The position numbers and the translations under genes are program-made. The notes beneath the pieces are model-generated. The model had not been told where the DNA came from. It did no database searches and saw only the letters and a program-made list of their open reading frames with translations. A DNA stretch of 64,000 bases from PRS1 sp965250265. GTDB taxonomy: Bacteria > Bacteroidota > Bacteroidia > Flavobacteriales > Flavobacteriaceae. Every line of letters starts with the position of its first letter. The first letter of the stretch is position 1. Location of the stretch: assembly GCA_965250265.1 (NCBI GenBank), contig CBDFNO010000010.1:315494-379493 (forward strand). The letters are read 5' to 3'. Shown here piece by piece: positions 24,611 to 32,242 of this stretch.

Positions 24611-25498
24611 ATGAAAAAATTATTAAAATTCATTCTCACAATTATAATTATCGGTGGTGGGTTCTTTCTTATTGATTATTTTAAAATAAATTCTAATAAA
24701 ACAGATAATAATATAGTTCAGATTTCTGAAGAATCTTTTCGTGCTATTGAAAAATTTGGTGAAATTGAAAATACCAATCAAAAATCACGACACGATTTTG
24801 GAAGAAGACAGGGTGTTTGGGAAAACGATAGAATTGAAATCTATAACTATAATCAACAAATTGTTTTAAGAAAAAACTATAGATCTGAAGGAACTGTATT
24901 TTCTTCAGTAGAATTTGAGTATAATAAAACTAATAATCTTATTAAGGAAAGAGAATTCCGAAATGGCAATCTTGATGTTGTTAGAATGTATAAATACAAT
25001 AATGATGGAAATTTACAAATTATCGACAGTCATGATTCAAATGGCAAACATCTGATAAAAGGAGAGTATAAATATGATTCCAAAGGTAATAACATTGAAG
25101 AACTTTTTTTTGGTAGTGATGGTAAATTGATGATAAAGCATGTTTTTGAATACGACAATCGAGGTAATAAAATTGAAGCCATCAATTCATATGATGGTTT
25201 TGATAATAATCGTGTCATTTATACATATGATGATGAATCTAATTTAATTGAAGAGAAAGAATATGATAAGAATGGTAAATTAACTGGTAAAAAGTCATTT
25301 AGTTATGATAAAGAAAACAACATTGTTGAAGAAATTATATATGGTTTGAAAACAGATGAAAATGATAAATGGACTTATGAATATAAATATGACACAATGA
25401 ACAATTGGATTGAAAGAACTGATTTCAGTGATAATGTTCCGAAATATATTGTCAAAAGAAAAATTAAATATTATGGAGCTAATAAAAAGAAAGATTGA
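24611..25498 (+). CDS. Membrane-anchored YD/RHS-like repeat protein
   Basis: A 295-aa protein with a single N-terminal membrane segment or uncleaved signal (about 5-25), no lipobox, and then repeats of about 20-25 residues. Successive units carry YKYNNDGNLQ, YKYDSKGNNIEE, FEYDNRGNKIEA, YTYDDESNLIEE, FSYDKENNIVEE and YKYDTMNNWIER, i.e. a [YF]-x-YD-x-x-x-N-x-[IL] core as in RHS/YD repeats, which fold as beta-hairpin stacks. There is no toxin-like C-terminal domain; the protein simply ends after the last repeat. It is the only gene of the module between the trmL fragment and element E3. The role is unknown. Confidence 0.75.
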   Translation: MKKLLKFILTIIIIGGGFFLIDYFKINSNKTDNNIVQISEESFRAIEKFGEIENTNQKSRHDFGRRQGVWENDRIEIYNYNQQIVLRKNYRSEGTVFSSVEFEYNKTNNLIKEREFRNGNLDVVRMYKYNNDGNLQIIDSHDSNGKHLIKGEYKYDSKGNNIEELFFGSDGKLMIKHVFEYDNRGNKIEAINSYDGFDNNRVIYTYDDESNLIEEKEYDKNGKLTGKKSFSYDKENNIVEEIIYGLKTDENDKWTYEYKYDTMNNWIERTDFSDNVPKYIVKRKIKYYGANKKKD

Positions 25499-25518
25499 CA
25501 ATTTTAAACTCAATAACA

Positions 25519-25655
25519 AACGCCAACAACGTGTATAATTCATTGCTAGTACTTGCCTACTTCTGAAAATCCTCGCGGATTTTCTTATTCGGTTTGTATT
25601 TGCTAAATTAGTTGCTTAAACACGCAACTAACCATACACAAGACCGTTAAACGAA
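25519..25655. repeat. Module 3' element E3
   Basis: Structured element after the YD-repeat gene. It begins AACGCCAACAACGTGTATAA and ends ACCGTTAAACGAA. Internal pairs: GTGTAT (25531-25536) with ATACAC (25634-25639), the hairpin GAAAATCC/GGATTTTC (25565-25584) and TTAGTTGC/GCAACTAA (25608-25631). The first eight bases complement TTGGCGTT at 24582-24589, and the last ten (25646-25655) complement TTCGTTTAAC at 24553-24562, both near the module start. Confidence 0.7.
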
Positions 25656-25667
25656 ACTTCAAACAAA

Positions 25668-25901
25668 TCAATCGCTTTTTGGTCGTTTTTTAAGCATTTC
25701 CAAATACATATTCTCTACTTTAGTTCTTGCCCAAGGTGTTCGACGCAAAAATTTTAAACTGGATTTTACTGAAGGGTTGTGAGTAAAACAACGAATATTT
25801 ATATTAAATCCTAAATATTCCCAACCGTAATGCTCAACCAGATCATTTATTATTTGTTCTAGTTTTACGCCATGCAAAGGGTTATTGGGTTGAGATTCCA
25901 T
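25668..25901 (-). CDS. VF530-family (DUF2132) putative DNA-binding protein
   Basis: Small 77-aa protein of the VF530/DUF2132 family, recognised by NNPLHGVKLEQIINDLVEHY, GWEYLGFNINIRCFTHNPSV and LKFLRRTPWARTKVENMYLE. A family structure suggests an alpha-helical fold and DNA binding; the physiological role is unknown. The start codon overlaps the stop of the helicase gene (TAATG), so translation is coupled. The last part of the gene, facing trmL, is one border of the accessory hotspot, and a second diverged 3' end lies at 22190-22267. Confidence 0.92.
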   Translation of the reverse strand: MESQPNNPLHGVKLEQIINDLVEHYGWEYLGFNINIRCFTHNPSVKSSLKFLRRTPWARTKVENMYLEMLKKRPKSD

Positions 25902-26557
25902 TAACGTCTTCTTCCTTGATTTTGATTTGAACCACCTCTTCTTCTATTTCTACTATTACTTCTATTAGAAGGTGTAGAATTTTTTGGTCTTCTAGAATTT
26001 TGCTGCTTTTTTTGAGGTTTGTTTGGCTCGTTTGGATCTGGTTCAAAACCTTCTACAATTTCAACTGGAATTTTTAAACCAACCAGTTTTTCAATATCTC
26101 TTAAATAGCCCTGTTCTTCTCCACAAACTAAAGATATAGCTTCTCCACTTGCTCCAGCTCTTCCTGTTCTACCAATTCGGTGTATATAATCTTCAGAAAT
26201 ATTAGGTAATTCAAAATTCACAACATGAGGTAATAATGGAATATCTAAACCACGAGCAGCAATATCTGTAGCAACAAGAACTCTAACAGTACTCATTTTA
26301 AAACCTGCTAATGCTTTTGTTCTTGCACCTTGACTTTTATTTCCATGAATAGCTGCTGCTGTAATTCCAGCGCTAATCATTTTTTTACACAATTTATTAG
26401 CACCATGTTTTGTTCTGGTAAACACCAAGACTTGTTTCCAATCACCTTCAGAAATTAACTTAATAATTAAGTCTGTTTTTTTTACTTTAGCAACTCTATA
26501 TACTTTTTGTTGAATTGACTCTACAGTAGAGTTTTCAGGCGTAGCCTCAACTAACAC
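25901..26557 (-). CDS. DEAD-box RNA helicase RhlE-like, C-terminal part (frameshifted gene)
   Basis: Second RecA-like domain of an RhlE-type DEAD-box helicase. Motifs IV-VI are intact: VLVFTRTKHGANKL, VATDIAARGLDIPLLPHVVN and YIHRIGRTGRAG. The end is a low-complexity basic tail rich in Asn, Arg, Gly and Pro, common in these RNA helicases. The frame opens with a GTG at 26555-26557, but upstream codons in this frame read KNPV and continue the helicase, so this is the second half of the gene that starts at 27167. The two parts are separated by a +1 shift in an A8 run at 26586-26593. A separate product would lack the ATP-binding domain. Confidence 0.85.
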   Translation of the reverse strand: MLVEATPENSTVESIQQKVYRVAKVKKTDLIIKLISEGDWKQVLVFTRTKHGANKLCKKMISAGITAAAIHGNKSQGARTKALAGFKMSTVRVLVATDIAARGLDIPLLPHVVNFELPNISEDYIHRIGRTGRAGASGEAISLVCGEEQGYLRDIEKLVGLKIPVEIVEGFEPDPNEPNKPQKKQQNSRRPKNSTPSNRSNSRNRRRGGSNQNQGRRR

Positions 26558-27167
26558 TGGATTTTTTAAAATTCCGTAGGCGAGTTTTTTTTATATCTTT
26601 TGAAAACGTTGCCGAAAACATTAAATTTTGACGTCTTGAAGGCATTAATTTCATTATGCGTTCAATATCTCTCAAAAATCCCATATCAAGCATACGATCT
26701 GCTTCATCTAAAACTAATATTTCAATTTTAGATAATGATAAAATATTCTGATTTTCTAAATCTAATAATCTACCAGGAGTTGCTACCAAAATATCCATTC
26801 CACGTCTAAAATGAGCAACTTGAGGTCTTAGACTTACGCCTCCAAAGATAACTGCAGATCGTAAATCTATAAACTCGCTATATTCCCTAACATTAGTATA
26901 AACTTGTGCAGCTAATTCTCTTGTTGGTGTTAAAATTAAAGCTCGAATAGGTCTATACCTTAATGGTTGGTCTTGAGAAAGTAATTGTAATAAAGGCAAA
27001 ACAAAACCTGCTGTTTTTCCAGTTCCTGTCTGTGCTGATGCTAAAATATCTTTTCCTTGTAAAATTGGAGGTATTGCTAATTCTTGTATTGGCGATGGTG
27101 TTTCGTAACCTTTTTTGCTAATAGCTTTTAATAAGGCATCAGAAAGACCTAATGGTTTAAATGACAT
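26547..27167 (-). CDS. DEAD-box RNA helicase RhlE-like, N-terminal part (frameshifted gene)
   Basis: First RecA-like domain of the helicase, which unwinds RNA in the cytoplasm with ATP. All motifs are present: Q motif GYETPSPIQ, Walker A AQTGTGKT (Lys51), PTRELAAQ, TPGRLLDL, DEAD in VLDEADRML and SAT in MFSATFSKDIKK. After DIKK the frame reads TRLRNFKKSSVS and stops, whereas the other frame gives LAYGILKNP, the expected continuation. One A too many in a run of eight A residues explains this. A frameshift mutation, a sequencing error, or slippage on the A-run that restores part of the product are all possible. The full gene would give about 420 aa. Confidence 0.88.
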   Translation of the reverse strand: MSFKPLGLSDALLKAISKKGYETPSPIQELAIPPILQGKDILASAQTGTGKTAGFVLPLLQLLSQDQPLRYRPIRALILTPTRELAAQVYTNVREYSEFIDLRSAVIFGGVSLRPQVAHFRRGMDILVATPGRLLDLENQNILSLSKIEILVLDEADRMLDMGFLRDIERIMKLMPSRRQNLMFSATFSKDIKKTRLRNFKKSSVS

Positions 27168-27504
27168 ATAAATTGTTTACAAAATGACAATTTATTTATT
27201 GCGTCATTTTAAAAGTAGTTGCAAAGATACATCTAATTTTTCTTTGTACTAAAGTTTATCAAACCGTAAAGCCAGAAATCAATATCAAAAAACCATAAAG
27301 ACAAACTTTATAAAATACCTTTATTTAGCAAACATGTTAGAAGCCTTAATTTAGCAAATGCTGTAAGTATTGTTGTTTATGAAGGCTTAAAGCATTCATC
27401 AAATTTATCTGTATAAACTGTTAAACCTAAAATGACATAGATTTCTAAATATATTGTATTTTTAACTTCATAAAAACTAACGCTTAACAATAAAAACTCT
27501 TACA
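27168..27504. other. Intergenic stretch with a trmL gene remnant
   Basis: Contains the start region of the helicase gene (promoter on the minus strand, not resolved), then the trmL remnant (27266-27416) and an AT-rich leader of the GMC oxidoreductase gene. No RNA gene or further frame was seen. Confidence 0.6.
27266..27416 (+). pseudogene. 3'-end fragment of a third trmL gene (copy B)
   Basis: From about 27289 the codons read KDKLYKIPLFSKHVRSLNLA then NAVSIVVYEGLK and a tail HSSNLSV before TAA, very close to the intact trmL end. The first 20 bases are less clear and need one indel to align. This copy keeps the longer segment of the three and lies outside the hotspot, beyond the helicase gene. 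Confidence 0.88.
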
Positions 27505-29223
27505 ATGCAGATTATTAAATCCCAAAAATCTTATGATGTCATAATTGTTGGCTCTGGAGCTGGTGGCGGAATGGCCACAAAAGTATTGGCAGAAGCCGGA
27601 CTTAAAGTGGCCGTCATGGAAGCTGGCCCATTTTTTGACCCAAAAAATTCCGAACAGAGAACCCAACTCAAATGGCCCTACGAGTCTCCAAGACGTGGTG
27701 CTGGAACGCAACGGGACTTTGGTGAATTTGACATGTCTTACGGAGGTTGGAATATTGATGGCGAACCCTATAATAATATTGGTGATACTCAATTTGATTG
27801 GTTCCGTTCCAGAATGTTGGGTGGGCGTACCAATCACTGGGGTCGTATATCATTAAGGTTTGGACCAAGAGATTTTAAAGGAAAAGACCGCGATGGTTTA
27901 GGTGAAAACTGGCCTATTGGTTACGAAGATATTAAACCTTACTATGATAAAGTGGATAAACTCATTGGCGTATTTGGAAGTAATGAAGGGCGCCATAATG
28001 ATCCCGATGGCTATTTTTTACCTGCTCCAAAACCGCGACTTCATGAACTGTTCTATATAAAAGGGGCAAAAAAATCAAATGTAGATGTCATACCTTCAAG
28101 GTTATCCATTCTTACCAAACGCATCAACAACGATCGAGGGGTTTGTTTCTTTTGTGGACAATGTAACAGAAGCTGTTCGGTTTATGCCGACTTTTCATCA
28201 GGTTCCTGTTTAATTTTTCCAGCTCAAAAAAATGGAGGTCAGGTCGATCTCTACGTAAATAGTATGGTCAGCGAAGTGACCATTGACAACAATGGGAAAG
28301 CTAATGGTGTAAAATACATCAACAAAGAAGATCGGCAACAATATGCACTCAAAAGTAAAATCGTGGTGTTGGCTGCTTCGGCCTGTAGTTCAGCACGTAT
28401 TTTGCTCAATTCCAAAAGTGAAAAATATCCCAACGGGCTCGGCAATAGCAGTGACGTGATTGGAAAATATCTTCACGATTCCACTGGAACCGATCGTGCT
28501 ATATTTATTCCTGAACTCATGAACCGCAAACGTTACAATGAAGATGGTGTTGGTGGTCTGCATGTCTACTCACCTTGGTGGCTGGATAATAAAAAACTTG
28601 ACTTCCCAAGGGGTTATCATATTGAGGTTTGGGGTGGAATGAGTATGCCAGGATATGGAACAGGTTTTAACCCTAATGACCTAAACAAATATTTGGGTCT
28701 AACTGTTGGAGGTTATGGTAATGGACTTCGTGATGATGTTAAAAAATTCTATGGCTCTGTAATGGGTATGTCTGGTCGTGGAGAAGCGATTGCAAGAAAA
28801 GAGAACTATTGTGAAATCGATCCGACAGCAGTTGATGAATTCGGAATTCCGGTATTGCGGTTCAATTATCAGTGGTCAGATTTTGAACGTAATCAATCCA
28901 AGCATATGCATGAGACCTTTGAAGAAATTGGCCATAATATGGGTGGTGTTGTCTTGGGTGACAAACCCGGAAAAGATCAAAATTATGGGCTTTTAAATCC
29001 TGGAAGAATCATTCACGAAGTGGGTACAACCAGAATGGGAAGTAACCCAAAAACTTCGGTGGTAAACGAATTTGAACAATTACATGATGTGGATAATGTG
29101 TTTGTGGTTGATGCAGGACCATTTGTTTCACAAGCCGATAAAAATCCCACTTGGACCATTTTAGCCTTAGCCTGGAGAACGTCTGATTATATTGTGCAGG
29201 AATTAAAAAAACAAAACTTATAA
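27505..29223 (+). CDS. GMC-family FAD oxidoreductase with Cys cluster
   Basis: FAD-dependent dehydrogenase of the GMC superfamily. The dinucleotide fold is at VGSGAGGGMATKVL (about 15-28), GGRTNHWGR (about 105-113) lies in the FAD lid, and the C-terminal catalytic region has HEVGTTRMG (about 504-512) and NPTWTILALAW. CFFCGQCNRSC (about 215-225) resembles the Cys cluster that binds an Fe-S centre in FAD-dependent glucose or fructose dehydrogenases. No signal peptide is seen; such large subunits are often exported in complex with their small subunit. The partner is the next gene, 3 bp downstream. Sugar or sugar-acid oxidation is likely; the substrate is unknown. Confidence 0.9.
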   Translation: MQIIKSQKSYDVIIVGSGAGGGMATKVLAEAGLKVAVMEAGPFFDPKNSEQRTQLKWPYESPRRGAGTQRDFGEFDMSYGGWNIDGEPYNNIGDTQFDWFRSRMLGGRTNHWGRISLRFGPRDFKGKDRDGLGENWPIGYEDIKPYYDKVDKLIGVFGSNEGRHNDPDGYFLPAPKPRLHELFYIKGAKKSNVDVIPSRLSILTKRINNDRGVCFFCGQCNRSCSVYADFSSGSCLIFPAQKNGGQVDLYVNSMVSEVTIDNNGKANGVKYINKEDRQQYALKSKIVVLAASACSSARILLNSKSEKYPNGLGNSSDVIGKYLHDSTGTDRAIFIPELMNRKRYNEDGVGGLHVYSPWWLDNKKLDFPRGYHIEVWGGMSMPGYGTGFNPNDLNKYLGLTVGGYGNGLRDDVKKFYGSVMGMSGRGEAIARKENYCEIDPTAVDEFGIPVLRFNYQWSDFERNQSKHMHETFEEIGHNMGGVVLGDKPGKDQNYGLLNPGRIIHEVGTTRMGSNPKTSVVNEFEQLHDVDNVFVVDAGPFVSQADKNPTWTILALAWRTSDYIVQELKKQNL

Positions 29224-29226
29224 GCC

Positions 29227-29928
29227 ATGGATAGAAGAGAAAGTTTAAAATCGATGATATTGGGCTCAATGGCTGTTGGGCTTACTTTAGAAAGTTGTCT
29301 ATCAGAAACTCCTCCAGAAGTTATTGAAGATAAAATTTGGAAATATACTTATGGTAGAACTCCAAAAGAAGCCGAGTTTGATGAGAAACTTATGTCCGAA
29401 CACTTTTTTGAAGACAACGAACTGCAAACCATCACGATCTTGGCCAATTTAATTTTACCTCCAAACGAAAACGGCACCATTGAACAAGCAGGTGTTGTAG
29501 ATTTTATTGAGTTTATGTCCAAGGATGTTCCAGAATTTCAGGTTAAGATTCGTGGCGGTCTAATGTGGCTCAACGGGTATTGCAATTCCAAATACAATAC
29601 GGTTTTTGTCAAGTGTACAGAAGACCAACAAAGAGCAGTACTTGATAGCATTGCCTATCCAGATCCTGATGTTGTTGAGCAAGTACAGGAGGTACGATTC
29701 TTTTCACTGATGCGAAATTTGGTTCTTACTGGGTATTTTACATCTGAAGTGGGAATCAAGGAACTGAATTACAAAGGCAATACCCCGAATAATTGGGATG
29801 GTGTCCCACAAGAAGTGTTGGACAATTTTGAGTTGAGTTACGAACCAGAATGGCTTGCCAAATGTGTCGACCATACTACAAGAGGGGATATTGCACAATG
29901 GGATGATGATGGAAATTTGATTTCGTAG
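29227..29928 (+). CDS. Gluconate 2-dehydrogenase subunit 3-like protein
   Basis: Small subunit of a GMC-type dehydrogenase, of the gluconate_2-dh3 family. It opens with MDRRESLKSMILGSMAVGLT, an Arg-Arg leader with a hydrophobic stretch compatible with Tat export, and has Cys25 near a possible lipobox (TLESC). The core shows ILANLILPPNENGTIEQAGV and VDFIEFMSKD, both typical of this family. The subunit assists folding and export of the FAD subunit, which itself lacks a signal. The two genes are 3 bp apart. A cytochrome subunit is not encoded nearby. Confidence 0.88.
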   Translation: MDRRESLKSMILGSMAVGLTLESCLSETPPEVIEDKIWKYTYGRTPKEAEFDEKLMSEHFFEDNELQTITILANLILPPNENGTIEQAGVVDFIEFMSKDVPEFQVKIRGGLMWLNGYCNSKYNTVFVKCTEDQQRAVLDSIAYPDPDVVEQVQEVRFFSLMRNLVLTGYFTSEVGIKELNYKGNTPNNWDGVPQEVLDNFELSYEPEWLAKCVDHTTRGDIAQWDDDGNLIS

Positions 29929-29954
29929 GAAATTGCTAACCCTTACATTAGAAT

Positions 29955-30584
29955 ATGCATTTTGATACTGAAGCCATAGATTGGGACAATGACCCGAAGA
30001 AGACAGAGAGAGCTATAGCTTTTGCAGAAGAGATTACTAGTTATATAAAACCAAATAAAAATTGGAGCGCTCTTGAGTTTGGTAGTGGTACTGGATTATT
30101 AAGTTTTCAGTTAAAAAATGATTTTAACACAATTACACTTACAGATACTTCTACTGGAATGATAAATGTCTTAAAAGATAAAATCAAAAAAAATAATATC
30201 ACAAATTTTAAGCCGCTTCAAATTGATTTATTAGAAGACAGCATTAACATTGGGACTTTTAATGTGATTTATACTTTAATGACGCTTCATCATATCCCTG
30301 AATTAAACAAGATTCTCCATATTTTTAATTTCTTATTAAAACCTGATGGTTATTTATGTATTGCCGATTTGGTTAAGGAAGATGGCTCTTTTCATGACGA
30401 ATATCCAGATTTTGATGGACATAACGGATTTGACAAAAATAAACTGAGTGAAATCTTATCTAAAAACGGATTAGAAGTTGAATACTTTAACATATGCTTT
30501 GAGATAAAAAAAGAGTCAGAAAATAAAACCTATCCTTTATTTTTAATGATTTGTAAAAAAACTCGAAACTCTGTAATTAATTAA
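29955..30584 (+). CDS. Class I SAM-dependent methyltransferase
   Basis: Rossmann-fold methyltransferase of 209 aa. Motif I is ALEFGSGTGLLSF (about 37-49), TLTDTSTGMINVLKD supplies the acidic residue after strand 2, and NVIYTLMTLHHIPELNKIL is the post-motif II region, similar to methyltransferase type 11/12 domains of small molecules. No signal peptide. The substrate cannot be assigned. It is 26 bp after the GMC small-subunit gene but likely an independent function. Confidence 0.88.
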   Translation: MHFDTEAIDWDNDPKKTERAIAFAEEITSYIKPNKNWSALEFGSGTGLLSFQLKNDFNTITLTDTSTGMINVLKDKIKKNNITNFKPLQIDLLEDSINIGTFNVIYTLMTLHHIPELNKILHIFNFLLKPDGYLCIADLVKEDGSFHDEYPDFDGHNGFDKNKLSEILSKNGLEVEYFNICFEIKKESENKTYPLFLMICKKTRNSVIN

Positions 30585-30670
30585 ATTAAATATTGGCATT
30601 ATCCTTACTTAACTCTGTAACATTTTATAAAAGGGTTAGTCTCATAGACATCAACCAAAAAACTCATCCA

Positions 30671-31234
30671 ATGAAACTAAAACCAACTCTTGCCATTTTA
30701 GTAATGGTAATTCTATTTACAAGTTGTAAAAATCATAAACAAGTAGAACAAATTCATGATGATGTAGAACAAGTCCATGGCAGACTCGATGTATCTCAAA
30801 ACGATGGAGTAAAAAGTGAATTATATAAAATACTCAAAGAGAAAGACAGCATTATGTTTGAACTGTCATACAACCAATTAAACACAAGTATTCTTGAAGA
30901 GCTAGCAACTGATGATATAGAATTTTATCACGATCAAGGAGGTGCAACATATACAAAAGAAGGCTTTATAAATGGCATGAAAAGTTTAGGGAATTTATCT
31001 TATAAAGCCAGACGCGAATTAATTGAAGGCAGCATGGAAGTATTCCCTATGTATAAAAATGGAGTATTGTATGCAGCAATACTTAAAGGAGAACACAATT
31101 TTTATGCTAAAGAACAAAACGATAAACCTGAATATTTCACAAGTAGTGCTAAATACACTACGCTTTGGATTCTAATTGAAGATGAATGGAAAATGAGTAG
31201 AATTTATAGTTATGATCATCAAGCTCATGAATAG
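30671..31234 (+). CDS. Lipoprotein with NTF2-like (DUF4440) domain
   Basis: Lipoprotein of 187 aa. The ATG at 30671 is preferred because MKLKPTLAILVMVILFTSC is a lipoprotein signal with Cys19; an extension from a TTG at 30593 would bury it. The rest is an NTF2-like fold resembling DUF4440: LYKILKEKDSIMFELSYNQL, then EFYHDQGGATYTKEGFINGM, and WILIEDEWKMSRIYSYDH. Members are diverse and no catalytic residue is certain. The stop meets the stop of the convergent UDG-like gene within 1-2 bp. Confidence 0.83.
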   Translation: MKLKPTLAILVMVILFTSCKNHKQVEQIHDDVEQVHGRLDVSQNDGVKSELYKILKEKDSIMFELSYNQLNTSILEELATDDIEFYHDQGGATYTKEGFINGMKSLGNLSYKARRELIEGSMEVFPMYKNGVLYAAILKGEHNFYAKEQNDKPEYFTSSAKYTTLWILIEDEWKMSRIYSYDHQAHE

Positions 31235-31235
31235 G

Positions 31236-31889
31236 CTAAAAAAATTCTCGATACTGCATCACTCTGAAATCGAAAGTATTAAATTTTGGATTTTTGTTTT
31301 TTAATTGTTGGTATAAAGGCATACTGCCAATTGCTCTGTTGGCAGAACCTGAAGCTGATGTTAGGGAAACGGTTTTTATTAATCTATTGTCTAATTTAAA
31401 TTGATGAATTCTAGGAACTTCATCAGCAACTACTTCTAATTTTAAATTATTATCTTTTAAATGTTTTCTAAAAAAATATTCTGGCCCATTTTTACTATTG
31501 CCACCTGTAAACAATAAGGTATCAACTTTAGGAAACTGTTTTAAATAACCCATTACATTTCTTAGCTTGATATTTTGCATACCCAAATCGGATGCATCAA
31601 TTTTATCACGTTCTGCACTTTCTACAATATCACAAATACCGATTTTATGTTTGATTAAAAACGTTCTGCGTTCTTCAATTGCTTCATTAGAATTATCGTA
31701 ACTCAAACCTAGGTTATAAATTTTATCTATATACAACCAAAGTGAATTATAATAACTTCCATAACAAAAATTTACATCCTTTTCTAATAAGTCACCTGTT
31801 GTAAAACGTGGTGGTGGCAAGGTACCAACAATCAATTTTGTCGTGTCTTTTTTTATAAACGGTTTATAAGGATGTTGATGTGAGAACAT
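31236..31889 (-). CDS. Uracil-DNA glycosylase superfamily protein
   Basis: A 217-aa protein with the UDG-like fold. KLIVGTLPPPRF (about 18-29) matches the first active-site region of the superfamily and SLTSASGSANRAIG (about 176-189) the last one, which in MUG-like members lies at the minor-groove wedge. In between, LRNVMGYLKQFPKVDTLLFT is a normal core segment. The usual catalytic Asp or Asn is replaced by Pro/Leu residues around GTLPPP, so base-excision activity is uncertain. The gene is alone on its strand, facing the NTF2-like gene. Confidence 0.72.
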   Translation of the reverse strand: MFSHQHPYKPFIKKDTTKLIVGTLPPPRFTTGDLLEKDVNFCYGSYYNSLWLYIDKIYNLGLSYDNSNEAIEERRTFLIKHKIGICDIVESAERDKIDASDLGMQNIKLRNVMGYLKQFPKVDTLLFTGGNSKNGPEYFFRKHLKDNNLKLEVVADEVPRIHQFKLDNRLIKTVSLTSASGSANRAIGSMPLYQQLKNKNPKFNTFDFRVMQYREFF

Positions 31890-31947
31890 AAAGTTTGTCT
31901 ATGAAATAAAAATCATTAATTTTAAACAATCTAAACATACAACTATT

Positions 31948-32238
31948 ATGGGAAAAGGCGATAAAAAAACAAGACGAGGTAAAATTACTATGGGAACTTA
32001 TGGTGTAAGACGGCCGCGTAAAAAAACTAAACCTTTTGTAGTTGTAAAGAAAAAAGCAGCAACCGCTGTAAAAGCTACAGTTGACAAGCCGAAAACAGCT
32101 ACTAAAGCTAAACCAAAAGCGGCTACCAAAACTACTGCTAAAGCAAAGCCTAAAGCAGCTACTAAAGCTAAACCAAAAGCAGCAGCAAAGCCTAAAGCTC
32201 CTGCTAAAGCTAAACCAAAAACTACGGCAAAAAAATAG
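31948..32238 (+). CDS. Ribosomal protein bTHX with long Lys/Ala-rich tail
   Basis: The first 28 residues, MGKGDKKTRRGKITMGTYGV then RRPRKKTK, match the 30S subunit peptide THX, which is only 26-30 aa long in Thermus. Here the protein is 96 aa because a C-terminal tail of repeated AKPKAA and KAKPKAATK units has been added. The tail resembles histone H1-like proteins and may bind nucleic acid or anchor to rRNA. The start is certain from the THX core. The downstream gene yaaA is convergent, with only 4 bp between stops. Confidence 0.85.
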   Translation: MGKGDKKTRRGKITMGTYGVRRPRKKTKPFVVVKKKAATAVKATVDKPKTATKAKPKAATKTTAKAKPKAATKAKPKAAAKPKAPAKAKPKTTAKK

Positions 32239-32242
32239 TAAC

